Below, one piece after another: positions 13,427 to 21,423 of a stretch of 36,569 nt of DNA. The notes beneath the pieces were generated by a model. That model saw nothing but the letters and a program-made list of their open reading frames with translations, searched no databases and had not been told where the DNA came from. A program made the position numbers and the translations under genes. Within the stretch, counting starts at the first letter, position 1. The number at the start of each line of letters is the position of its first letter. The stretch covers positions 1 through 36,569 of the forward strand of contig JAHEYG010000026.1 in the NCBI GenBank assembly GCA_023251725.1, given 5' to 3'. Source of the stretch: Sphingobacteriaceae bacterium (GTDB lineage Bacteria; Bacteroidota; Bacteroidia; B-17B0; Aurantibacillaceae).

Positions 13427-16411
13427 TTAAACTTTAATCACCTTTTGTTTTAATCTTGTCGAGGTGTTTTCTCTGTCTAAAGTAGGCAATCGTTCCATTT
13501 TTGTAACTTCTATATTTAAAAAATCAAATTCTATCATTACTTTCCCAAATAATTTATAACAGCCGGGGCCTTTAAAGGGATATTGTTTTGCGGAAGGCGG
13601 AAAATGTACAGTATCAATCCACATCCCTTCGCTGTCTAAAAATGTTCCGAAATACATGCGGTCGCCTTTGCTGGTGGAAGTATGTTTTACATTTACGAGA
13701 TAGCCGATTATCTCTACATGTTTATTTGCAAATTGTTTTAATTCTGCGGCGGTTAAATTAAAAGCAGGTGTTTCACTTAATAAATTAAATGGCGAGGTGA
13801 GTGAAAAGCCGAGTAATTCTATTTCATCAAAAGCATCGTCGTACCAGTTATCAGTTAATTCGGGTAATTTAAATTTTCGCACTTCAATTTCAAAAAGTTC
13901 TTTGCCGACTTTCGGTTTTTTTATTGGGGAAATAAGCGAATGTGCTTCCCATAATAATTTTTTTTTATTTTTTTTGGTAAAACGTAAAGCCCCGACTCTT
14001 ATTAATAACCGTATTTGTTCAATGCTCGGATTAACACGCTTTACAAAATCAGGTAAATGTTTGAAGGCGCCGTTTTTTTCGCGCTCTTCTAAAATACTTC
14101 GAACTAACGGTGTCTCCACCTCCCCAATCATATTTAATCCTAAAAAAATATCTTTTCCTTTAACCACACACAAATACTCACTGTGGTTTACGCAAGGGGG
14201 CTCTATGTTTGCACCATGCAGCCGCGCTTCGTGTATGTACAATTCCATTCGGTAAAAACCACCGCCGTTATTTAATGTGGCTACCATGTACTCAATGGGA
14301 AAATACGCTTTTAAATAAAGTGCCTGATAACTTTCTACAGCGTAACTGGCCGAATGTCCTTTCGAAAAAGCAAAATTGGCAAAGCTTTCTATTTGATTCC
14401 ATATATCATTAATGGTTTTTTCTTCGTAGCCTTTTCCCCTACAATTATTAAAAAACTTTTCGCTTACTTCATTAAATTCGTTACGCTTTTTAAATTTCCA
14501 CGACATGCCCCGCCGCAAATAATCTGCTTCTGCCAATGTTAATCCTGCAAAAAAATGCGCCACTTTAATTACGTCTTCCTGATATACCATTACGCCATAC
14601 GTTTCTTCCAGTAAATTATATAACTCCGGAATTTCTTTTCTTGCTTTTTCGCGCAGCTCAACATTTCTAAAACGTAAAATGTATTCGCGCATCATGCCGC
14701 TTTTTGAAACACCCGGACGAATAATTGAACTCGCCGCTACCAGTCGCAAATAATCATCGGCCTGTAATTTTGCCAGCAACATTCTCATAGCGGGCGATTC
14801 AACATAAAAACAACCAATGGTTTTTCCTACACGCAATAAATCTTTTACTTTTTGGTCGCTCGTAAATTTTTTGATGTCGTGAATGTCAATTTCTATTCCG
14901 TTATTTTTTTGAACAATTTCTACGGTATCTTTTATTTTTCCCAAACCGCGCTGACTCAAAATATCAAATTTATACAAACCAATATCTTCGGCCTCCAGCA
15001 TACTAAATTGTGTAGTAGGATACCCTTTTGGCGGCATAAATGTTGCTGAGTACGCCGTAATGGGTTCTTCCGAAATTAAAATACCACTCGAGTGAATGCT
15101 TAAATGCGCCGGGAAACCATGAATAAGTTTACTGTAATTTAAAACCAGCCGGCCAATATCATCTGTATCTTTTGGGTGCTGCACTTTTTGTAACCTATCA
15201 ATTTCCTGCGCGGGTAAGCCGAAAACTTTTCCTAACTGTCTGGTTACCGCGTCACTCTGAAAAGTATTGTATGCGCCCAACAAAGCCGCTTTTTTATCGT
15301 TACCAAATCTTCTAAAAATATAATCGGTAATATCGTCGCGGTCGGTCCACGAAAAATCAATATCAAAATCGGGCGGATTGGTGCGGAACGGATTAATGAA
15401 ACGTTCAAAATATAAATCGAGTTCAATGGGATCGACATCGGTAATGTTTAGTAAATACGCCACTATGCTATTGGCACCACTTCCTCTGCCAACGTAAAAA
15501 TAATTTTTGTGGCGTGCATAGTTAATAATATCCCAGTTAATTAAAAAGTAGGAAGCAAAATGCATTTCAGCAATGATGTCGAGTTCTTTTTGAAGTCGTT
15601 CCATTACAATGTGGTTGGCATTTTTATAACGGTACGGTAAATTTTTGTAGCATTTGCGTTTTAATAATTCTAAATCAGACGAAACGCTATTGGTAAAATG
15701 TTTTAAATTTTTATTGGCAAATTTTCCGAAGGTAATTTCAATGTTGCAATCGTTTAAAATAAATTCGGTATTAATTATTATTTGCGGATATTCTGCGAAA
15801 GTTTTATACAATTTATCTTTAGAAGGCATTATTTCGTCGGGATGCGTTTGCTCATCGGACGAAAGCTTACTTAGCAGGGTATTTTTATCAATGGCACGAA
15901 GCAAACGGTGCGCGTTAAAATGTTTTTTTTGCGCGAAGGTTACGGGCTGGAGCACTACTAATTTTTTTAAATTGTTTTTGGCGGGAGAAAACTGCAGTTG
16001 CGATAATTCTTTGGAGGAAATACCAATGAATTCATTTTCACGAAGTGTTTTTCCCTTGTAACAAGCAAACGGATAAATAATATATGCGTGATTAAATTCA
16101 GGCGCTTCGTCTTCAAATTTTTCGCCGCTGTGTAAATGTTCGCTAAGATGTTCGTTGAGTTCTTTAAATCCCAAATTATTTCTGGCAATACCAATGTACT
16201 GTTGTTTTATTCCGTTTCTGAAATCAATTCCCAAAATAGGTTTTAATCCCATTTCTACAGCTTCTTTCACACCATAAATACAAGCCGAAGTATTATTAAT
16301 ATCGCTCAGCACAAAACACGAATAACCTTTTTGCTTTACTTCATCCAGCAACTCATCTGTAGAAAAAGTTCCGTAGCATAAACTGTAATATGTATGGCAG
16401 TTGAGTAACAT
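13427..16411 (-). CDS. Error-prone DNA polymerase III alpha subunit (DnaE2-like)
   Basis: This is a C-family replicative-type polymerase of about 994 residues, shorter than replicative DnaE, and is likely to act in translesion synthesis with the adjacent DinB. The N-terminal PHP domain starts MLLNCHTYYSLCYGTFSTDELL; the first metal-site His of the usual HxH is Asn here. The palm holds NPPDFDIDFSW with the catalytic Asp residues, followed by GAYNTFQSDAVTRQLGKVFGLP. The finger and clamp-binding middle is conserved (YVESPAMRMLLAKL, GVMVYQEDVIKVAHFFAGLTLAEADYLRRGM, FSKGHSASYAVESYQALYLKAYFP). An OB-fold ends the protein. I choose the ATG at 16411, where the PHP domain begins; the ATG at 16480 would add 23 residues encoded by a perfect palindrome. 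It lies 52 bases after dinB. Confidence 0.9.
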   Translation of the reverse strand: MLLNCHTYYSLCYGTFSTDELLDEVKQKGYSCFVLSDINNTSACIYGVKEAVEMGLKPILGIDFRNGIKQQYIGIARNNLGFKELNEHLSEHLHSGEKFEDEAPEFNHAYIIYPFACYKGKTLRENEFIGISSKELSQLQFSPAKNNLKKLVVLQPVTFAQKKHFNAHRLLRAIDKNTLLSKLSSDEQTHPDEIMPSKDKLYKTFAEYPQIIINTEFILNDCNIEITFGKFANKNLKHFTNSVSSDLELLKRKCYKNLPYRYKNANHIVMERLQKELDIIAEMHFASYFLINWDIINYARHKNYFYVGRGSGANSIVAYLLNITDVDPIELDLYFERFINPFRTNPPDFDIDFSWTDRDDITDYIFRRFGNDKKAALLGAYNTFQSDAVTRQLGKVFGLPAQEIDRLQKVQHPKDTDDIGRLVLNYSKLIHGFPAHLSIHSSGILISEEPITAYSATFMPPKGYPTTQFSMLEAEDIGLYKFDILSQRGLGKIKDTVEIVQKNNGIEIDIHDIKKFTSDQKVKDLLRVGKTIGCFYVESPAMRMLLAKLQADDYLRLVAASSIIRPGVSKSGMMREYILRFRNVELREKARKEIPELYNLLEETYGVMVYQEDVIKVAHFFAGLTLAEADYLRRGMSWKFKKRNEFNEVSEKFFNNCRGKGYEEKTINDIWNQIESFANFAFSKGHSASYAVESYQALYLKAYFPIEYMVATLNNGGGFYRMELYIHEARLHGANIEPPCVNHSEYLCVVKGKDIFLGLNMIGEVETPLVRSILEEREKNGAFKHLPDFVKRVNPSIEQIRLLIRVGALRFTKKNKKKLLWEAHSLISPIKKPKVGKELFEIEVRKFKLPELTDNWYDDAFDEIELLGFSLTSPFNLLSETPAFNLTAAELKQFANKHVEIIGYLVNVKHTSTSKGDRMYFGTFLDSEGMWIDTVHFPPSAKQYPFKGPGCYKLFGKVMIEFDFLNIEVTKMERLPTLDRENTSTRLKQKVIKV

Positions 16412-16424
16412 TTTTTGTTTGCAA

Positions 16425-16451
16425 CTTGATGTTCCAATTTGGAACATCAAG
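16425..16451. promoter_or_regulatory. 27-bp perfect palindrome between dinB and dnaE2-like genes (candidate SOS-type operator)
   Basis: The arms CTTGATGTTCCAA (16425-16437) and TTGGAACATCAAG (16439-16451) are perfectly complementary around one central T. The palindrome is the main feature of the 52-base gap between the dinB stop (16464) and the preferred dnaE start (16411). It has no T-run, so an operator is more likely than a terminator. The core GTTCC-N5-GGAAC is the kind of site bound by a dimeric repressor; which one is unknown. Confidence 0.6.
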
Positions 16452-16463
16452 ATTTCATTGTTT

Positions 16464-17648
16464 TTAACTTGTTTTTCCATTGAAGGGATTAAAATTATGG
16501 TGTTTTATTCCCATGCCTGCTGCCCGTTGTATCGCCTCTTTACCATATCGCTTTCTCAATTTATCCATTACCTGATACAATTGCATTTGTTCAATCGCAT
16601 CATCAAATAAATCGAATTGGTAATTGCCTTGTATTAAATGACTGAAACGTATTCCCACTAAACGAATAAGCATACGCTTTTGAAAAAGTTTATTAAATAA
16701 TTCTTTTACTCTATCTATGAGCACATGGTCTAAAGAAGTATAAGGAATACGCATTTGCATGGTATAAGTATTAAAATCGGAATAGCGTATTTTTACTGTT
16801 ACACAGGCGGTGAGTTTTTCTTCGCTTCGTAATTGAAAAGTAAGTTTCTCTGTCATACTGATGAGTACCGAATTTAAATAAGTCATATCAATGGTATCTT
16901 TTTCAAAAGTGCATTCGGTTGAAATGGATTTACGTTCGCTATATTGCTCCACCGGACTGTTATCAATACCATTGGCTTTTTTCCATATACCGATGCCGTT
17001 TTGTCCGAGCACCTGTTCCATAAGTTCTATGGGCATCTCCTGAACGGTTTTCACTTTTTCGACACCCATGCCTCTTAGTAATTGGTAAGTTTTGTCTCCT
17101 ACCATTGGAATTTTTTTTATTGATAGCGGTGCTAAAAAACCTTTTTCGGTTCCAAATGGAATTTCTTTGTGACCGTTAGGTTTCGCTTCGCCTGTTCCTA
17201 CTTTCGCTACAGTTTTATTGGTAGATAACGCAAAAGATATGGGCAATCCGGTTTCTTTAATTATTTTTTCGCGGAGTTCTCTGGCGGCGGCATAACACCC
17301 AAAAAATTTATCCATTCCCGTAAGGTCAATGTAAAATTCATCAATGGATGTTTTTTCATATAAGGGAACATTTTCGTGAATGATGTCGGTAATTACATTG
17401 GAGAAATAACTATACCGTTCGTGATCGCCTCGTTTAATAATAGCTTGTGGACATAATTGCCGTGCCATTTTCATAGGCATGGCCGAATGTATGCCAAATT
17501 CTCTTGCCTCATAGCTGCAGGATGCAACAACGCCTCTGTCGCTGGTTCCTCCTACCAATATAGGTCTACCATTTAAAGAACTGTCGAGCAAACGTTCTAC
17601 CGATACAAAAAATGTATCTAAATCCATGTGTGCAACTGTACGGTTCAT
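16464..17648 (-). CDS. dinB: DNA polymerase IV (Y-family, DinB)
   Basis: This is a translesion polymerase of 394 residues from the ATG at 17648; an upstream ATG at 17681 adds only 11 unconserved residues. The palm catalytic residues are D9 in HMDLDTFFVSVE and D103/E104 in KTSIDEFYIDLTG. YEAREFGIHSAMPMKMARQLCP, SFALSTNKTVAKVGTGEAKPNG and the helix-hairpin-helix IKKIPMVGDKTYQLLRGMGV follow. Near the C-terminus QFDLF (344-348) fits a beta-clamp-binding motif. It is the first gene of a pair with the DnaE2-like polymerase, an arrangement resembling the mutagenesis cassettes (ImuB-DnaE2) of other bacteria. Upstream are about 700 bases without a clear gene. Confidence 0.94.
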   Translation of the reverse strand: MNRTVAHMDLDTFFVSVERLLDSSLNGRPILVGGTSDRGVVASCSYEAREFGIHSAMPMKMARQLCPQAIIKRGDHERYSYFSNVITDIIHENVPLYEKTSIDEFYIDLTGMDKFFGCYAAARELREKIIKETGLPISFALSTNKTVAKVGTGEAKPNGHKEIPFGTEKGFLAPLSIKKIPMVGDKTYQLLRGMGVEKVKTVQEMPIELMEQVLGQNGIGIWKKANGIDNSPVEQYSERKSISTECTFEKDTIDMTYLNSVLISMTEKLTFQLRSEEKLTACVTVKIRYSDFNTYTMQMRIPYTSLDHVLIDRVKELFNKLFQKRMLIRLVGIRFSHLIQGNYQFDLFDDAIEQMQLYQVMDKLRKRYGKEAIQRAAGMGIKHHNFNPFNGKTS

Positions 17649-17714
17649 TTTTAATAAAAAAATAACAATGCATTTCCCCAATCTCTATAAAAAATTACAA
17701 AAACAATACCGATA

Positions 17715-17945
17715 ACCGATGGCTTATGTTGGGATAATTTAAATAGGAGTTTCATAACTCAAAGCTAAGCGAGTTATTAAAGAGGTGTTGCTATAAATTG
17801 TAGCATTATAGCGAACAGGTTAAATGTAGGTGACTTAGGATTTATCCTATCCATTTGTTCAGGTGAAAAGAGGAATGGGATTTATAGGAATAACATTTAT
17901 AAAAAGTCAATTTTATACGTACGGTGGTATAAAAGATAATGCTTT
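17715..17945 (+). ncRNA. Structured RNA-like stretch, possibly a degraded group II intron remnant
   Basis: Consecutive stems are visible: ATAACTC (17754-17760)/GAGTTAT (17771-17777), GCTATAA (17790-17796)/TTATAGC (17806-17812), TAGGA/TCCTA around 17840-17853, and an enclosing AAATG/CATTT with GAAC/GTTC. Near the end a hairpin TATAAAA (17898-17904)/TTTTATA (17911-17917) is followed by CGTACGGT (17918-17925). That matches the 3' strand of a group II domain V, including its two-base bulge. The 5' strand lacks the AGCCGT partner and the catalytic AGC triad, and no reverse transcriptase is present, so any intron is dead. The assignment is tentative and the boundaries are approximate. Confidence 0.35.
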
Positions 17946-18150
17946 ATTTAATTTGGAATTTTGTATCTGATGAAAAAACGAATTATTATTTTGACACTTT
18001 AATCTCACATTTTATTTTGTAAGGAATGAAAAGAAATAAAAAAAGATAAGCAATGTTCTACTTTAAAAACCTAAAACCGTACACACAACAATTGAAATTA
18101 AAAAAGGAAAGAATTAAAAGCCCGTCAACTATTCCGTTAACCAATAAAAA

Positions 18151-18173
18151 AACCCCGATAAATTACCGGGGTT
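18151..18173. terminator. Bidirectional intrinsic terminator
   Basis: AACCCCG (18151-18157) pairs with CGGGGTT (18167-18173), with A-runs on the left and T-runs on the right, so it would work on either strand. On the minus strand it follows the truncated tRNA-Lys tail in the same layout as the intact tRNA and its own terminator. Confidence 0.8.
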
Positions 18174-18188
18174 TTTGTTTTACTATTG

Positions 18189-18204
18189 GTGATCCCGCTG
18201 GATT
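18189..18204 (-). pseudogene. Truncated tRNA-Lys 3' end (remnant)
   Basis: GTGATCCCGCTGG at 18189-18201 is identical to 18365-18377, which is the acceptor and T-arm end of tRNA-Lys plus one flanking base. It then diverges after a one-base deletion. It is followed on the minus strand by a terminator, exactly like the intact gene. This looks like the tail of a second tandem tRNA-Lys copy whose body was deleted; an integration-site duplication is the alternative. Confidence 0.5.
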
Positions 18205-18327
18205 ATTACATGATCCCAAAAATATCCATTCTGATAATCGAAACCTGATTTACTGGCGTAAATCGGTTTTTTAATTTGCAATTGCTTATGAAAATGAAAA
18301 TATTTTCAACGCAATCACAAATTAAAA

Positions 18328-18353
18328 AACCCTGAGTCTTGCGCCTCAGGGTT
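18328..18353 (-). terminator. Intrinsic terminator of tRNA-Lys
   Basis: On the minus strand AACCCTGAG (18353-18345 complement) pairs with CTCAGGGTT (18336-18328 complement) through nine base pairs and is followed by TTTTAATTTG. It lies 12 bases after the tRNA 3' end. Confidence 0.85.
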
Positions 18354-18365
18354 TCGATTCATCTG

Positions 18366-18438
18366 TGATCCCGCTGGGATTCGAACCCAGGACCCTTACA
18401 TTAAAAGTGTAATGCTCTACCAGCTGAGCTACGGAATC
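18366..18438 (-). tRNA. tRNA-Lys (anticodon TTT)
   Basis: The 73-nt gene folds as a full cloverleaf. Acceptor GATTCCG pairs with CGGGATC (one T-G pair). The D arm is GCTC-AGCTGGTA-GAGC. The anticodon stem TTACA/TGTAA holds the loop CTTTTAA, giving anticodon TTT (Lys). The T arm is CTGGG-TTCGAAT-CCCAG. The discriminator is A, and CCA is not encoded. Confidence 0.97.
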
Positions 18439-18613
18439 ATCATTATGTTTATTCCCTCATAATGGAAGGATTTGGATGAAATTATACTGAAAAGAACTTT
18501 TTTATAAGGTTGCAAATATAAAAGCAATATTTACGACCTCAAAATTTTTTTTTGCATATATTTAAGCCTTGTTTTTCGTTATAAAATAGATTTTAAATAA
18601 ATTTAACCGGCAA

Positions 18614-19075
18614 GTGAGTTTTACCTTGGAAATACAGCTAATGAAGGGTTTCAGCAACTTCAATTTTGGTCAGATTGTGACCGATGCGGAGGCTCTTTTT
18701 GGTCTTGCCGATGAAGCTCAGACACTGGAAGACGATATTCTTGAAACTTCCTCTTATGTTATGCATTATTGGTCGCTGGGCTTTTCGCTTTTTTTTGATA
18801 AGAATAAAGGAAATGCGTTTAGCAGCGTTGAGGTAGATAATAAAGAAACACTGATGTTTAAACAAAAAGTATTCAGCATGAGCGAAAAGGCACTCATCGA
18901 ACTCCTTAAAGTTAATGGCTATAAGCTCAGCGATAGTGAAACTCACTCTTGGGGCGAAAAACGTCTTAGTTTTGATGACGCAGGTCTGGATTGTTACTTC
19001 GAAAACGGAAAACTTGTTTCCATTAATTTTGGTGTGGCAAATTTTGGCAGTAATTTCTCTTATTTTCCCAATTAA
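18614..19075 (+). CDS. Hypothetical protein
   Basis: This 153-residue soluble protein has no signal peptide, membrane segment or family I recognise. The sequence alternates strands and helices (VMHYWSLGFSLFFDKN, AFSSVEVDNKETLMF, LDCYFENGKLVSINFGVANF), suggesting a small alpha/beta fold with an internally repeated strand pattern. The start could be GTG at 18614 or ATG at 18641; the ATG gives 144 residues. It stands alone between tRNA-Lys and kdnA, 42 bases before the latter. G+C is higher than in most neighbours, a weak hint of different ancestry. Confidence 0.65.
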   Translation: MSFTLEIQLMKGFSNFNFGQIVTDAEALFGLADEAQTLEDDILETSSYVMHYWSLGFSLFFDKNKGNAFSSVEVDNKETLMFKQKVFSMSEKALIELLKVNGYKLSDSETHSWGEKRLSFDDAGLDCYFENGKLVSINFGVANFGSNFSYFPN

Positions 19076-19117
19076 AAAAAGCACATATTTACCTTATCTT
19101 TATAAAAAAATAATACC

Positions 19118-20326
19118 ATGCCCGGAAAAGAATTATTTGGCGAAGAAGAACGTAAAGAAATAAACGATGTTTTAGCAACGGGAATTTTATTTCGTTATGG
19201 TCACGATGCACTTCGCAACAACCATTGGAAAGCAAAAGATTTTGAAACCGAAGTAAAAAAAATTACAGGTGCAAAATTTGCGCACGCCATGAGCAGCGGT
19301 TCAACAGCCATTGCAACTGCGCTGGCAGCAAGCGGAATCGGCGCGGGTGATGAAGTAATTGTTCCGCCATTTACATTTATGGCAACCATTGAAGCCGTTT
19401 TGTTTATTGGTGCCTTACCTGTATTCGCCGAAATTGATGAAACATTATGTTTGAGTGCCGAAGGAATTAAACAAGCCATTACTAAAAAAACAAAAGGTGT
19501 TTGTTTGGTTCACATGTGCGGCGCTATGGCGGAAATGGATTCGATAATGAAAGTGATAAATGAAAATAAATTAATTTTAGTGGAAGATGCAGGGCAATCA
19601 TTTTCTTCTTCCTATAAAGGAACGTATACCGGTTTATTCGGAAAAGCGGGAAGTTATTCATTTGATTTTTTTAAAATTGCAACAGCAGGTGAAGGCGGCG
19701 TTTTAGTTACCAATGATGAAACCACTTACAAAAAAGCCGATGTGTATAGCGATCACGGACACAATCACGAAGGAAATAACCGCGGCATGGAAAATCATCC
19801 CTACTTAGGATTTAATTACAGAATAAGTGAATTGCATGCTGCTATTGGATTGGTGCAAACACGAAGAGTGCCCGCCATAAAAGAAAAAAATCGCCACAAC
19901 AAACAATTTTTAATTAATGAATTATCAAAAACAACGGGAATAAGTTTTTCGCGTTTAGCAGATCCTGATGGAGATTCAGCAACACATTTAAATTTATTTT
20001 TACCTGATACCGAAGCTGCAAAAAGAACAGTAACAGAATTAAGAACCGCAAATGTTGGCGGTTTTGATTATTGGTTTTTAAATATGTATCATTTCATTAA
20101 TCAGTGGGATCATATTAAAGAAATGCGTACTGTAAGTAAATTACCAATAGAAATTTTAGGCGCACCACAAGATTATAAAAATTTACAATTGCCAAAAACG
20201 CAGGAAGTGATCGGAAAATTAATTTCGTTTGGGGTGAGTTGTAAATGGACAGAACCCGAAATGCGCGAACTCGCTACAAAAATTTCGGCTTGCGTTACTA
20301 AAGCAATTAAGCCTGTAAATGCATAA
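19118..20326 (+). CDS. kdnA: 8-amino-3,8-dideoxy-manno-octulosonate transaminase (DegT/DnrJ family)
   Basis: This PLP-dependent sugar aminotransferase has 402 residues. The PLP-binding Lys is K186 in SYSFDFFKIATAGEGG, and D157 in LVEDAGQSF contacts the PLP pyridine ring. Other family segments are AMSSGSTAIATALAASGIGAGDEVIVPPFTFMAT and NYRISELHAAIGLVQ. The gene overlaps by eight bases with an iron-dependent alcohol dehydrogenase of the KdnB type. In Shewanella, KdnB oxidises the C8 hydroxyl of Kdo and KdnA transaminates it to make Kdo8N, which replaces Kdo in lipopolysaccharide. The pair here strongly suggests the same pathway and probable resistance to cationic antimicrobial peptides. A different sugar substrate remains possible. 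Confidence 0.88.
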   Translation: MPGKELFGEEERKEINDVLATGILFRYGHDALRNNHWKAKDFETEVKKITGAKFAHAMSSGSTAIATALAASGIGAGDEVIVPPFTFMATIEAVLFIGALPVFAEIDETLCLSAEGIKQAITKKTKGVCLVHMCGAMAEMDSIMKVINENKLILVEDAGQSFSSSYKGTYTGLFGKAGSYSFDFFKIATAGEGGVLVTNDETTYKKADVYSDHGHNHEGNNRGMENHPYLGFNYRISELHAAIGLVQTRRVPAIKEKNRHNKQFLINELSKTTGISFSRLADPDGDSATHLNLFLPDTEAAKRTVTELRTANVGGFDYWFLNMYHFINQWDHIKEMRTVSKLPIEILGAPQDYKNLQLPKTQEVIGKLISFGVSCKWTEPEMRELATKISACVTKAIKPVNA

Positions 20327-21398
20327 GAATTTTAAAAATATTGACAATGTAACTTACGGTCGCGGTGCGTTTTCGCAACTAGCCGAAACGGTTGAGCTTG
20401 TTCGAAAGGAAAATAAAAATTATTTTGTTTACGTTGTAGATAATTATTTTAAAGGAAAAGAATTAGCGAATAAACTTCAAAATAAAAAAGAAGATTTAAT
20501 TTATTTTATTGATGTTGATCCGCACGAACCAACAACTGAACAAATAGATGCGTTGCGCGACGAAATTATTTCTAAAAAAGGTTTACCAAGCGGTGTGATT
20601 GGAATTGGCGGCGGAAGCATTATGGATATTGCCAAAGCATTATCACTAATGTTAACCAACGAAGGCTCTTCCACTTTATATCAGGGTTTAAATTTAATTA
20701 AGAAACCGGGCGTTTATCATTTAGGAATTCCAACAATTTCGGGAACAGGTGCTGAGGTGTCGATGACAGCGGTGTTAACCGGTCCCGAAAAAAAACTGGG
20801 ATTGAAATGTGACTCAACGGTTTTTAATCAGGTTATTTTAGATCCCGAATTAATTTCAACGGTTCCACTCGATTGGTGGTTTTATACAGGCATGGATACT
20901 TACATTCATTGCATCGAAAGTGAAAGCGGTATTCGCAATAATGCTTTTAGTTTAGCTTATGGCGAACAATCTTTAAAACTGTGCCGTGAAATTTATTTGG
21001 GAGAAAAAGCCGGACAAACCAATGAGAACAATGATAAATTAATGGTGGCTTCGTTAATGGGAGGTTTAAGTTTAACGTATAGTGAAGTAGGAGTGTGCCA
21101 CGCCGTTAGTTATGGATTATCAAAAATTTTGGGAACACGTCACTGTTATGCAAACTGCATTATTTTTCAGCACTTAGAAGATATTTATCCGAAAGGAGTT
21201 TCTGAATTTAAACAAATGATTCAAAAACATAAAATTGAACTGCCTCAGAATTTAAGTAAAGACTGGGATGATAAAACTCTCACCGCAATGGCCACTGTGT
21301 CGTTCAATCTTCCTTTCATGTGGAATCATGCTTTCGGCGATAATTATAAAGAGATTGCAACAATGGATTATATTATAAATTTATTCAGGAGATTATAA
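20319..21398 (+). CDS. kdnB: Iron-containing alcohol dehydrogenase, 3-deoxy-octulosonate 8-oxidase
   Basis: This 359-residue type III alcohol dehydrogenase has the NAD(P)-binding loop GIGGGSIMDIAKAL (about 95-108). It also has GIPTISGTGAEVSMTAVL, and iron ligands D193 and H197 in GMDTYIHCIE, H261 in VCHAVSYGLS and H275 in GTRHCYAN, with spacing as in the family. Translation is coupled to kdnA (ATGCATAA overlap). The predicted reaction is oxidation of the C8 alcohol of Kdo, feeding KdnA. It ends 25 bases from the convergent GH18 gene. Confidence 0.88.
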   Translation: MHKNFKNIDNVTYGRGAFSQLAETVELVRKENKNYFVYVVDNYFKGKELANKLQNKKEDLIYFIDVDPHEPTTEQIDALRDEIISKKGLPSGVIGIGGGSIMDIAKALSLMLTNEGSSTLYQGLNLIKKPGVYHLGIPTISGTGAEVSMTAVLTGPEKKLGLKCDSTVFNQVILDPELISTVPLDWWFYTGMDTYIHCIESESGIRNNAFSLAYGEQSLKLCREIYLGEKAGQTNENNDKLMVASLMGGLSLTYSEVGVCHAVSYGLSKILGTRHCYANCIIFQHLEDIYPKGVSEFKQMIQKHKIELPQNLSKDWDDKTLTAMATVSFNLPFMWNHAFGDNYKEIATMDYIINLFRRL

Positions 21399-21423
21399 AA
21401 TAAATATTTTCGTTTAAAAAAAA

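Larger units (their letters stand above)
17649..18365. other. Non-coding stretch upstream of dinB
   Basis: About 700 bases without a convincing protein gene. It contains a structured stretch at about 17715-17945 resembling a decayed group II intron, a GC-rich bidirectional terminator at 18151-18173, a 13-base copy of the tRNA-Lys tail at 18189-18201, a hairpin followed by a T-run on the + strand at about 18250-18273 (GATTTA/TAAATC), and the tRNA-Lys terminator at 18328-18353. An open frame at 18053-18274 runs through two of these hairpins and has no family resemblance, so I do not call it. Confidence 0.7.

Noticed and set aside
16464-16480. Overlap of dinB with the DnaE2-like gene through its upstream ATG (16480)
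   Set aside because: The extra 23 residues are encoded largely by a perfect palindrome and precede the normal PHP start, so the start at 16411 is preferred and the overlap disappears.
17958-17990. CTGATGA followed by CGAA, reminiscent of a hammerhead ribozyme core
   Set aside because: The two core pieces are separated by only an A-run with no stem II, so no hammerhead fold is possible.
18053-18274. 73-codon open frame on the + strand between dinB and tRNA-Lys
   Set aside because: It runs through a bidirectional terminator and a second hairpin-T-run, includes the tRNA remnant, has low-complexity Lys-rich sequence and resembles no family.
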